Assembly: GCA_913054215.1 (NCBI GenBank)
Contig: CAJXJE010000009.1
Span: 1 to 11,219 of the forward strand
Reading direction: 5' to 3'
Origin: an uncultured Candidatus Peregrinibacteria bacterium
Lineage (GTDB): Bacteria > Patescibacteriota > Gracilibacteria > Peribacterales > Peribacteraceae
DNA length: 11,219 nucleotides
Both the position numbers and the translations under genes were made by a program. How positions within the stretch are numbered: position 1 is the stretch's first letter; each line of letters starts with the position of its first letter. A model generated the notes under the pieces. That model had not been told where the DNA came from. It did no database searches and saw nothing but the letters and a program-made list of their open reading frames with translations. Below, one piece after another: positions 5,807 through 11,219 of the stretch.

Positions 5807-6394
5807 TCAGTATCGAAAGTAAGTGGAGTTGCAGTCACCACCCGTACAGTAGTAGCGGGTGTACTCGTACTCTTCGTAATAGTTGTCAGTATTTTTGTGG
5901 TGACGGCGACCGTAGCCGTACCCATCGGTGTAGTTGTTACCACTTTGGTAGCGGTAGCGGTTGTAGGTGTTGTCATCTTCGTTAAAGTACCAGCGCCAGT
6001 CTCCATCACCGTCATCGCGGCCTCCGTGGTAATACTTGTATGCATCGTCATCATCATCGAGGTAGTTATTATCGTCATCGTCCTCTTCGTATGTTAGGGC
6101 ATGGTAGTAGTTTCTTTTATTATTGTAGTGATTGTCCCATAGGTGTTTATTCGTGGACTGTGCATTGAACATCGCACGGAACGGATAGGTCTGTCGGTTT
6201 CCATAGAGGCCACCGTTTCCTGTAGTAAAGAAGTACGGGTTTTGTGTCTGGTAGCTCAGGCACGAGCCTGCGATATCTCTGTATTGGCAGGTGTAGCCTG
6301 GCTCGTAACTCACCGCCTTGGCAACACTTACTGGTAGAAGTGATGCTCCGATGATTGTTGTAAGGGCCAGTAAAGGGAGAAGTGTCTTCTTCAT
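5807..6394 (-). CDS. Secreted Tyr/Asp-rich four-cysteine protein, unknown function (paralogue of 4026-4460)
   Basis: No named family is recognised. From the ATG at 6394 the product is 195 residues: a Sec signal peptide (MKKTLLPLLALTTIIGASLL) with probable cleavage after AKA at residue 27, then a mature region with only four cysteines (36, 45, 183, 188). The first pair sits in EPGYTC-x8-C, the motif shared with the 4026-4460 protein; the second pair is CTGGDC near the C-terminus. Between them the chain is low-complexity: Asp clusters at 105-117 and 127-131 and many Tyr, Asn and Arg residues, suggesting a flexible, possibly cation-binding surface protein. The longer reading from 6478 is rejected because it would put the signal peptide internal and overlap a terminator. 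Upstream are a promoter and the end of the structured RNA; downstream is a hairpin terminator. Confidence 0.7.
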   Translation of the reverse strand: MKKTLLPLLALTTIIGASLLPVSVAKAVSYEPGYTCQYRDIAGSCLSYQTQNPYFFTTGNGGLYGNRQTYPFRAMFNAQSTNKHLWDNHYNNKRNYYHALTYEEDDDDNNYLDDDDDAYKYYHGGRDDGDGDWRWYFNEDDNTYNRYRYQSGNNYTDGYGYGRRHHKNTDNYYEEYEYTRYYCTGGDCNSTYFRY

Positions 6395-6416
6395 AGAATT
6401 TTTTGAAAAGGAGAGT

Positions 6417-6445
6417 AGCGTACGTTTACTGTTTTCCTTTTGCAA
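6417..6445 (-). promoter_or_regulatory. Candidate promoter of the 5807-6394 gene
   Basis: On the minus strand a -35 TTGCAA (6445-6440), a 17-bp spacer and a -10 TACGCT (6422-6417) lie 22 nt before the ATG at 6394, giving a leader of roughly 15 nt without a Shine-Dalgarno. The -10 is weak (TA...T). It resembles the TTGCAC/TACGAT pair upstream of the structured RNA. Confidence 0.4.
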
Positions 6446-6460
6446 TAGGGTGTTGAGTAC

Positions 6461-6491
6461 AAAAAAAGATCGATACAAGATCGATCTTTTT
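6461..6491 (-). terminator. Strong intrinsic terminator at the end of the structured RNA
   Basis: A perfect 12-bp stem, AAAAAGATCGAT (6463-6474) with ATCGATCTTTTT (6480-6491), encloses a 5-nt loop ACAAG. On the minus strand the GATCGAT core is followed by seven T's (6467-6461), so it should stop transcription coming from the RNA region before the gene at 6394. It could also work on the plus strand, but no plus-strand gene ends there. Confidence 0.8.
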
Positions 6492-6507
6492 GTGTTTATG
6501 TTTCTCG

Positions 6508-7050
6508 GGTGACTATCAGAGTCGGGGGTTGAAGTTGACCCTGAGTCGATAGAGAAGAAGTGAGAGCAGGCACTCTCATCTTCCTGCCAAGCTACGGCCT
6601 CTTATTTATTCTCGCGACCAGACGAGTCCTCCGAAGGAGGTTCCAAGACAAGGGTAAACCCAAGGGAACCAAAGAGAATTAGGAATGCATCCTCCGAGAC
6701 CGCCTTTCTTCTCGGTGATGTCTACGCTTAGCAGAGAGGGCGCTCAGCACGTTGAGGCGCGACCACGTTCTTGCCACGTTTCAAAGAAGTGGTTGATCGG
6801 GAAGAACGTACGCCGTGACACGGTGTTGAGCGATCTCTCTGCGAGATGGCGGTGGTGTGAAGGATCGAAATGGGTCGGGACCCCGGTGACATGTTTGTTT
6901 TTGTGTTGACTCCTTGTGTGTTTGTTTTTGGTCGGAGTCCCGACAGGTGCTCCTTGATTTGTGGAGCGGAGGGCAGTCCTTTAGAGCAAGGACAACGGCT
7001 GATGGACTTAGACCTCTTCTCGAGGTGTAGATCTGCATAAGCAAATCACC
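6508..7050 (-). ncRNA. Putative large structured non-coding RNA, class not recognised
   Basis: No convincing protein gene lies here. On the minus strand it runs from a candidate promoter to a strong terminator, and its ends can pair (GGTGATT 7050-7044 with AGTCACC 6514-6508). In between are many complementary arms: a 20-bp stem with one mismatch joining 6823-6842 to 6731-6750, enclosing ACGTTCTT/AAGAACGT (6765-6772, 6802-6809) and CCAC/GTGG; GTCGGGAC/GTCCCGAC (6874-6881, 6937-6944); CCGAGA/TCTCGG (6694-6699, 6710-6715); GGTTCC/GGAACC (6639-6644, 6665-6670) around GGGT/ACCC; and CCTCC/GGAGG (6628-6640). Two A/C-rich single-stranded linkers occur at 6892-6930. I looked for the RNase P core, the tmRNA ends and tag, the SRP RNA loop and 6S layout and found none. 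Strand is inferred from promoter and terminator. A divergent known RNA cannot be excluded. Confidence 0.55.
6892..6930. repeat. Direct repeat TGTTTGTTTTTG (two copies) inside the structured RNA
   Basis: Two perfect 12-bp copies, at 6892-6903 and 6919-6930, start 27 nt apart. In the minus-strand RNA they read CAAAAACAAACA, A/C-rich and unable to pair well, so they look like single-stranded linkers. The segment between holds GACTCC (6908-6913 on the plus strand), which is complementary to GGAGTC (6934-6939). Confidence 0.8.
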
Positions 7051-7052
7051 AC

Positions 7053-7080
7053 ATCGTACCGCGATAAGAATTTTGTGCAA
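7053..7080 (-). promoter_or_regulatory. Candidate promoter of the structured RNA
   Basis: On the minus strand TTGCAC (7080-7075), a 16-bp spacer and a -10 TACGAT (7058-7053, 4 of 6) would start transcription near 7046-7050, just where the 5' strand of the proposed closing helix begins. The -35 is weak. The flanking 7081-7228 is very A/T-rich and has TTGTAT repeats that offer alternative promoters. Confidence 0.4.
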
Positions 7081-7170
7081 CTTTTAGAGGTCGCGCTTGG
7101 ATAGACTATGTTTTATGCATACAAAATTTATACAATAATTAACATTGTGTTTTTTATTTATCTATAAACA

Positions 7171-7196
7171 AAAAATCAAAGTTTTGATCAAAAAAT
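7171..7196 (-). terminator. Weak A/T-rich hairpin downstream of the TIMP/SLH gene
   Basis: ATCAAA (7175-7180) and TTTGAT (7183-7188) form an inverted repeat with a very small loop. On the minus strand it is followed by a short T run (7174-7171). It is the only terminator-like element between the stop at 7229 and the RNA promoter, but it is A/T-rich and may not be effective. Confidence 0.3.
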
Positions 7197-7228
7197 TGGT
7201 TCGGGCTATACGGTTGGTCTTTTTTCAC

Positions 7229-8314
7229 CTAATATTCCATTCCCATCATGACACGATAGATAATCTCAGCCATATCACCTCTGGTGAGCAGTTGGTTAGG
7301 GTCGGAGAATGTGGTGGGAAGACCGCCAATATGCGCCAGAGCAAAGACAAATGGTTTCCACCATACCCCTAGATAATCATCTGGATTTGTTTCGATACCA
7401 AATGCCCCTACCACTATTTTGGCTGCTTCTGCAAAGTTGACGTATGCCCCTGGTTTATATGTTTTATCGGGGTATCCATCAACGACACCATCTTTCTTGG
7501 CAATACAAATGAAATTTGCAAACCAGTCATCCTTGGAAACATCAGAGAAGAGATCATCGGATTCACAGTTTTCAATAGCTTCAGATGTATAGTTTGCTTT
7601 GATGATAATCTTTGTAAACTCAGCACGGTTGATACGATCATCTGGCAAATAGAAGCCGCCCTCGTATCCTTTTGCGATTCCTTCATCTTTAATAAAGCGA
7701 ATAGACGTGTAGTTTCTATGTCCTTCTGGAACATCGATAAAGTTACCCATTTCCTCAGTATCATCCTCTTCATACTCTCTGTCACTCAGTTTACAGGGAT
7801 GCATTTTGTACGCAATTGGCTCGTTTTTATCACAACGGGGGTACGTATCACCGTTTTTACATACGTAGGGGTCGCAATAGGGTGGTGGAGGGGTAGTAGT
7901 GCCTGTTCCATCATAAGCATTGAGCCATTCAACGAGTGCACCAGTGGTTTGGGCCGTTCCAGAACACAGTCCCGTGTGGTATTTACCATTGCTCTGATAG
8001 GCAAAAATAATGACAGGCTTATCTATTTGGAAACGCATGCCACAGCGTGCACTATCGAGAGCCGTTACAATATCGACAATAGCATCAACTCTTCCTTTCC
8101 ATACCTTTTCAACGGAAATGGTATAGTGCCTGAGTCCGCCTTCTTCAAAGTCGGCTTCCATTGGTATACCTTGAATGACGAGGTCTGCGTTGTTGTAGTA
8201 GGCAGTTTGGCGCTCGGTTTCATCTTCGTAGTACATGCACGAACATGCGTATGCGCTCTGGGGGGAAACCAGAGGGGCGAGAAGTATTGCGGTGAGCAGA
8301 AGAGTCTTTCTCAT
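7229..8314 (-). CDS. Secreted TIMP-like (NTR) / Kazal-like / SLH-repeat surface protein
   Basis: Predicted extracellular and cell-surface anchored, 361 residues. Residues 1-23 are a signal peptide (MRKTLLLTAI...SAYA), so the mature chain begins Cys24-Ser-Cys26, as in TIMP metalloprotease inhibitors, where the first Cys chelates the protease metal. NADLVIQG (42-49) aligns with TIMP NADVVIR. Cys91 and Cys117 lie at about the spacing of the TIMP partners of the first two cysteines. Residues 147-174 (CDPYVC, NGDTYPRC, final C174) resemble a degenerate Kazal inhibitor. A Thr/Pro linker (139-145) precedes them. Three SLH repeats follow (about 190-242, 253-307, 312-358), expected to hold the protein on the cell envelope. 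The longer reading from 8401 is rejected because it buries the signal peptide. A -10 TATACT lies 15 nt upstream. Inhibitor function is inferred; bacterial NTR domains may have other roles. Confidence 0.75.
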   Translation of the reverse strand: MRKTLLLTAILLAPLVSPQSAYACSCMYYEDETERQTAYYNNADLVIQGIPMEADFEEGGLRHYTISVEKVWKGRVDAIVDIVTALDSARCGMRFQIDKPVIIFAYQSNGKYHTGLCSGTAQTTGALVEWLNAYDGTGTTTPPPPYCDPYVCKNGDTYPRCDKNEPIAYKMHPCKLSDREYEEDDTEEMGNFIDVPEGHRNYTSIRFIKDEGIAKGYEGGFYLPDDRINRAEFTKIIIKANYTSEAIENCESDDLFSDVSKDDWFANFICIAKKDGVVDGYPDKTYKPGAYVNFAEAAKIVVGAFGIETNPDDYLGVWWKPFVFALAHIGGLPTTFSDPNQLLTRGDMAEIIYRVMMGMEY

Positions 8315-8329
8315 AGAAATGACCGAACC

Positions 8330-8335
8330 AGTATA
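8330..8335 (-). promoter_or_regulatory. Candidate -10 box of the TIMP/SLH gene
   Basis: TATACT on the minus strand (8335-8330, 5 of 6 consensus) ends 15 nt before the ATG at 8314. No convincing -35 is seen at the right distance and no Shine-Dalgarno follows. The predicted leader is about 9 nt. Confidence 0.35.
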
Positions 8336-8417
8336 GCGAAATACGCCAATGCATATAGGGTTCAGGAGTATTTTCTTTTCAACTATCTTTACGAAAATCA
8401 AGCAGAAAAGCGTATTC

Positions 8418-9737
8418 CTACGTTTCCCAAGCAGCAGGGTCGATAGCAGGAACAGGATACGAACAACAAAACTCTTGCACTTCCCCTTTTAGCGTGTCGA
8501 GTGCCGCATCGTCGTTACGTATTTCGATTGCCTTCATCATAAAATCAACAAGTTTTTCGATTTCTGGTTCCTTCATACCACGTGTCGTCATTGCTGGAGT
8601 TCCAATGCGTACGCCCGATGGCTTATAGGGGGGATTTTCATCATCAGGAATGGTGCTTTTACTGGTATTGATATTAATATGCTCCCAGATTTCCTCCGTT
8701 TGTTTTCCGTTAATGCCGAAGGACTTTACGCAATCCATAACCATCAAGTGATTATCGGTACCATTGGTGACCAGTTTGCAGCCCTTCTCCATAAACTGCT
8801 GCGCCATGTGTTTAGCGTTTTTGAGAATCTGCTGAGAGTAGGCCTTAAATTCAGGTTTTTGCGCTTCTCCAAGGGCAACAGCAATTGCTGCAGTTTGATG
8901 CATATGCGGACCTCCTTGGAGTCCTGGGAAAATGGAACGATCAATCAGTGTCGGGAGGTTTTCGATCGTTTTCTCTGGTGCTTTGAGAGGGTTTCCTACG
9001 GTTCCTTTGCTCATAATAAGAGCGCCACGCGGACCACGAAGAGTTTTGTGTGTTGTGGTGGTAAACACTTCAAAGCCATCATCGAAAGGGTTGCGTAGAA
9101 CACCGGCTGCAATAAGACCGGCAATGTGTGCCATGTCTGCCATAGCTATGGCGCCAACATCATCGGCAATAGATTTAATCGCTGCGTAATCAATTGTTCG
9201 AGGGAATGCAGAGAACCCTGCCAGGATAATCTTCGGTTTCTCTTTTTTGGCCACCTCTCGTAGGCCTTCGTAGTCGATTTCCCCTGTCTCCACATCTTTC
9301 ATCTTGTAGCGCACGAAGTTGTAGAACTTTGCCATGTGCGTTACGGGTGCTCCATGTGTTAGGTGACCACCATGTGTTAGATCCATTCCGAGAATGGTAT
9401 CCCCAATTTCCATCCAGGCGGTGTAGACAGCAATATTTGCTGCTGCACCTGAAGATGCTTGTACGTTGGCATGATCGCAACCAAATAGTGCTTTAGCACG
9501 TTCGATCGCAATGGTTTCTACTTGATCTGTAAATTTCTGCCCTGCGTAGTAGCGCCTTCCTGGATATCCTTCGGAGTACTTGTTGGTGAAATGAGACCCA
9601 AGAGCCTGTAAAACAGCAGGAGTGACGTAGTTTTCAGAAGCAATAAGCTCTACTCCTTCTAATTCTCTTCGCATTTCTCCGATAAGTGTTTTGTAGACTT
9701 CAGGATCTTGTTTTTGTACTTCGTCGAAGGTAAACAT
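8418..9737 (-). CDS. glyA: Serine hydroxymethyltransferase
   Basis: GlyA is a cytoplasmic PLP enzyme that converts serine and tetrahydrofolate to glycine and 5,10-methylene-THF, the main source of one-carbon units. The 439-residue chain has the expected landmarks: ELIASENYVTPAVLQALGS (about 30-48), NKYSEGYPGRRYYAGQ (52-67), the substrate/PLP region ASSGAAANIAVY, DLTHGGHLTHG (119-129), ADMAHIAGLIAAG (200-212) and TTTTHKTLRGPRG, with the Schiff-base lysine at about 231. Length is near the family norm (about 415-440). The ATG at 9737 is chosen; an in-frame TTG at 9770 adds 11 residues not seen in the family. The stop is 103 nt from the start of the TIMP/SLH gene. It lies next to the formyl-THF cyclo-ligase gene, another folate enzyme. 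No clear promoter was found in 9738-9858. Confidence 0.97.
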   Translation of the reverse strand: MFTFDEVQKQDPEVYKTLIGEMRRELEGVELIASENYVTPAVLQALGSHFTNKYSEGYPGRRYYAGQKFTDQVETIAIERAKALFGCDHANVQASSGAAANIAVYTAWMEIGDTILGMDLTHGGHLTHGAPVTHMAKFYNFVRYKMKDVETGEIDYEGLREVAKKEKPKIILAGFSAFPRTIDYAAIKSIADDVGAIAMADMAHIAGLIAAGVLRNPFDDGFEVFTTTTHKTLRGPRGALIMSKGTVGNPLKAPEKTIENLPTLIDRSIFPGLQGGPHMHQTAAIAVALGEAQKPEFKAYSQQILKNAKHMAQQFMEKGCKLVTNGTDNHLMVMDCVKSFGINGKQTEEIWEHININTSKSTIPDDENPPYKPSGVRIGTPAMTTRGMKEPEIEKLVDFMMKAIEIRNDDAALDTLKGEVQEFCCSYPVPAIDPAAWET

Positions 9738-9858
9738 GTGAGGGTGGGGAATAGTCTTTTCTAATCGCAAAGCACGCTTCAGGGCGCTCTTGAAGGCGGA
9801 TTTTCGAGGGCCTTTCGTGTGCAGCGTCTTGTTTGCGTGTGCATAGTAGCATCAATTC

Positions 9859-10455
9859 TTATGGTTGTTCAATGATTTCTTGGGCAGTAATTACTTTATC
9901 CATAGGTACGTCATGTTGTTCCATTGGTACCTCTTGCACCATCTGGCATTGGAGGCATGTACCCCAATAGGGGACGTCTGGATGCTGTGACTTGTATTTC
10001 TCAAGCCAAATATCGAACCCTCCGGATCCTCTTCCTAATCTATTGCACTTACGGTCAAATGCTCTACCGGGTACGAGGACGATATCGACTTTTTGGTCTC
10101 CAAGTTCCTTGGCATCCTCTGGTGGTTCGGGGATCGTAAATTCTCCGGGAGGAAGATCTGCGAGACTATGAGCTTTGCGGTAGATCATCTTTGTATTTTT
10201 TTTATCAAACACTGGCAGGAATATTGTGTCTCCACGATCGATCATTTCTTTGAGAAGTAGCTGAATATCCACTTCGGATTTTAGAGGAAAGTAGCCGCAG
10301 ATCGTAGAGCCCTTGGGGATCTTTTGTATCAACACACGAGAGAGAGTTCGGCCTTCTGCGCGACGTGCTTCGGGGGTCATATCATCTATACGTTTTTTGA
10401 TGTCCTGCCGAAGAAGAGATTTCTGCTGCGAGATGTGCACGTGGTTACTATACAT
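9859..10455 (-). CDS. 5-formyltetrahydrofolate cyclo-ligase (MTHFS family)
   Basis: The enzyme uses ATP to convert 5-formyl-THF to 5,10-methenyl-THF, returning an inhibitory storage folate to the one-carbon pool. The 198-residue product has the family pattern: a basic N-terminal helix (QQKSLLRQDIKKRI, about 10-23), GYFPLKSEVD (54-63) for the folate/formyl group, the ATP loop VPGRAFDRKCNRLGRGSGGFD (128-148), and a C-terminal MEQHDVPMD (178-186) like the usual PxxxHDxxvD. The loop reads GSGGFD where most homologues have GxGYYD, a change from tyrosine. 5-formyl-THF arises from a side reaction of GlyA, encoded just downstream, so the pairing makes biochemical sense. The ATG at 10455 is 4 nt after the dnaX stop (TAG 10462-10460), implying co-transcription. 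Named ygfA or fau in other bacteria. Confidence 0.92.
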   Translation of the reverse strand: MYSNHVHISQQKSLLRQDIKKRIDDMTPEARRAEGRTLSRVLIQKIPKGSTICGYFPLKSEVDIQLLLKEMIDRGDTIFLPVFDKKNTKMIYRKAHSLADLPPGEFTIPEPPEDAKELGDQKVDIVLVPGRAFDRKCNRLGRGSGGFDIWLEKYKSQHPDVPYWGTCLQCQMVQEVPMEQHDVPMDKVITAQEIIEQP

Positions 10456-10459
10456 GCAT

Positions 10460-11219
10460 CTAAAAGATTTCTGCTGCTGCTTCTGCCAGATTTACAACAT
10501 CATCACCGGTATTTCCTGTGGAGGGTTCGTTAGCATCTGTACTGCGTTCCAACTCGCATTCTAGACGAAACGTAGTCTTAAACATATTTTCGAGGATTTC
10601 TTCTACCATACGACAAGCTTGCGTTTCGCGAACTTTGTCTCGATGGAAAGCTGAAGAGAATGCAATCACCACTTTCCCCCCGTCAAGGTTTGTGATTCTG
10701 CCATTTTTCAGAGACATCTTTACGGATGCAGGTGTCGCAGCGTCCAAAACGTTTGGCCATGCCTTTTGCATGCTTTCTATGGAAACTTCTGGAGCTTGTA
10801 CGATTGCATCTTGCAATGGAGATTCTTTCTTTGGTGTCTCTTTCTCCTCTTTCGTTTCTATTATCTCAGTTACCTCTGGTTCTTTTGCTTTTTCTAATTC
10901 CTCTTTTTTAGGTTCTGCTTTAGGAACTAAAATAGCTGGCGTACTATCCCCCGATTCATTACAGAGTGATAGGAGTACAGATTCAAGTACCAGCCCAGGG
11001 ACTGGACTGATGCGAATATCACGAATGGCATCGAGAAGAGAATTTTGAAGAGAGAGCAGATCATTTGTTGATTGCTTCTCTTTGATAGCATTGTGAATAC
11101 TGTCGCGCACGAGACGAAGAAGTTGTCGGGTAAAGACATCCATAGGTACACCTGCTTCTTCTACTTTAGCAATACTCTTGAGGAGAGCATCACGGTCTTT
11201 TTGGTGTAGTGCCGCAATA
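10460..11219 (-). CDS. dnaX: DNA polymerase III subunit gamma/tau, C-terminal part (partial)
   Basis: The reading frame is open to the right edge, so this is the 3' part of a longer gene. DnaX is the clamp-loader ATPase and, as tau, links the replicative polymerases. The visible 253 residues begin near the end of domain III, with ALHQKDRDALLKSIAKVEE followed by AGVPMDVFTRQLLRLVRDS, the collar-domain pattern of DnaX. Next comes a charged Lys/Glu/Pro linker (PKAEPKKEELEKAKEPEV...), then a folded C-terminal domain containing WPNVLDAATPASVKMSL and GGKVVIAFSSAFHRDKV, as found at the end of tau in many bacteria. The ATG at 11143 is internal. No A-rich slippage site is visible in this part. The ATPase domains lie outside the window. 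It precedes the cyclo-ligase gene by 4 nt. Confidence 0.85.
   Translation of the reverse strand, partial: IAALHQKDRDALLKSIAKVEEAGVPMDVFTRQLLRLVRDSIHNAIKEKQSTNDLLSLQNSLLDAIRDIRISPVPGLVLESVLLSLCNESGDSTPAILVPKAEPKKEELEKAKEPEVTEIIETKEEKETPKKESPLQDAIVQAPEVSIESMQKAWPNVLDAATPASVKMSLKNGRITNLDGGKVVIAFSSAFHRDKVRETQACRMVEEILENMFKTTFRLECELERSTDANEPSTGNTGDDVVNLAEAAAEIF

Noticed and set aside
5803..6078. A Thr/Met-rich minus-strand frame overlapping the secreted-protein gene
   Set aside because: The Asp/Tyr-rich low-complexity DNA of the real gene gives long open frames by composition; the Thr-rich translation is repetitive and has no start context.
6508..7050. Assignment of the structured RNA as RNase P RNA or tmRNA
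   Set aside because: I could not find the RNase P conserved core (GAGGAAAGUCC and ACAGAACCCGGCUUA type segments), nor a tmRNA acceptor end with CCA, a T-arm with TTCRA, or a tag ending in LAA. A plus-strand TACGCTTAG near 6723 looked like a tag end but lacks the rest.
6781..7080. A 99-codon minus-strand frame in the structured-RNA region
   Set aside because: The translation resembles no protein, it begins in the promoter, and the DNA is dominated by inverted repeats that fit an RNA gene better.
7718..8446. A 242-codon plus-strand reading frame
   Set aside because: It is antisense to the TIMP/SLH gene, which has a signal peptide and recognisable domains; the plus-strand translation shows no family features.
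9488..9499. GTGCTTTAGCAC inverted repeat resembling half-sites of CIRCE
   Set aside because: It is inside glyA coding sequence, has a 2-nt rather than 9-nt spacer and the wrong half-site order.
1..11219. CRISPR arrays, insertion sequences, tRNA or rRNA genes
   Set aside because: No regularly spaced direct repeats, no transposase gene or terminal repeats, and no tRNA cloverleaf or rRNA segment was seen on either strand by reading; a tool scan could still find a divergent tRNA.

Overview
The window looks like a chromosomal segment of a Candidate Phyla Radiation (Patescibacteria) bacterium. The reasons are indirect: a shortened HrcA, a large VirD4-type ATPase fused to an N-terminal region typical of these lineages, SLH-anchored secreted proteins, almost no Shine-Dalgarno sequences, and -10 boxes only 6-10 nt from several start codons. 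UGA, UAA and UAG all act as stops. Phylum assignment is inference; no rRNA is present.

Plus-strand block (1-3997): the 3' end of gyrA, rpmE (bL31), then hrcA followed 3 nt later by a 900-codon VirD4/TraG-like ATPase gene. A CIRCE-like operator (545-571) covers the hrcA promoter, so the heat-shock repressor probably controls itself and the ATPase gene. The block ends in a 7-bp tandem repeat that encodes the ATPase C-terminus and lies in an imperfect inverted repeat between convergent genes.

Middle block (4026-6394): two genes for small secreted four-cysteine proteins (4026-4460 and 5807-6394), which share a PG[FY]xC-x8-C motif and look like paralogues. Between them lie trhO (tRNA U34 hydroxylation) and a divergent 102-codon gene of unknown function. 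The trhO/5449 intergenic region holds facing promoters and two perfect 10-bp palindromes.

Region 6461-7080 has no convincing protein gene. On the minus strand it runs from a candidate promoter to a strong intrinsic terminator, with many long complementary segments between. I read it as a large structured non-coding RNA of about 540-590 nt, of no class I recognise.

Right block, all minus strand (7229-11219): a secreted protein with a TIMP-like (NTR) domain, a Kazal-like cysteine cluster and three SLH repeats; glyA and 5-formyltetrahydrofolate cyclo-ligase, two one-carbon folate enzymes; and the 3' part of dnaX (DNA polymerase III tau/gamma), which runs off the window. dnaX and the cyclo-ligase gene are 4 nt apart and probably co-transcribed.

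Most interesting: the structured RNA, the TIMP/Kazal/SLH protein, the hrcA-virD4 CIRCE operon, the paired four-cysteine secreted proteins, and the run of near-leaderless promoters.
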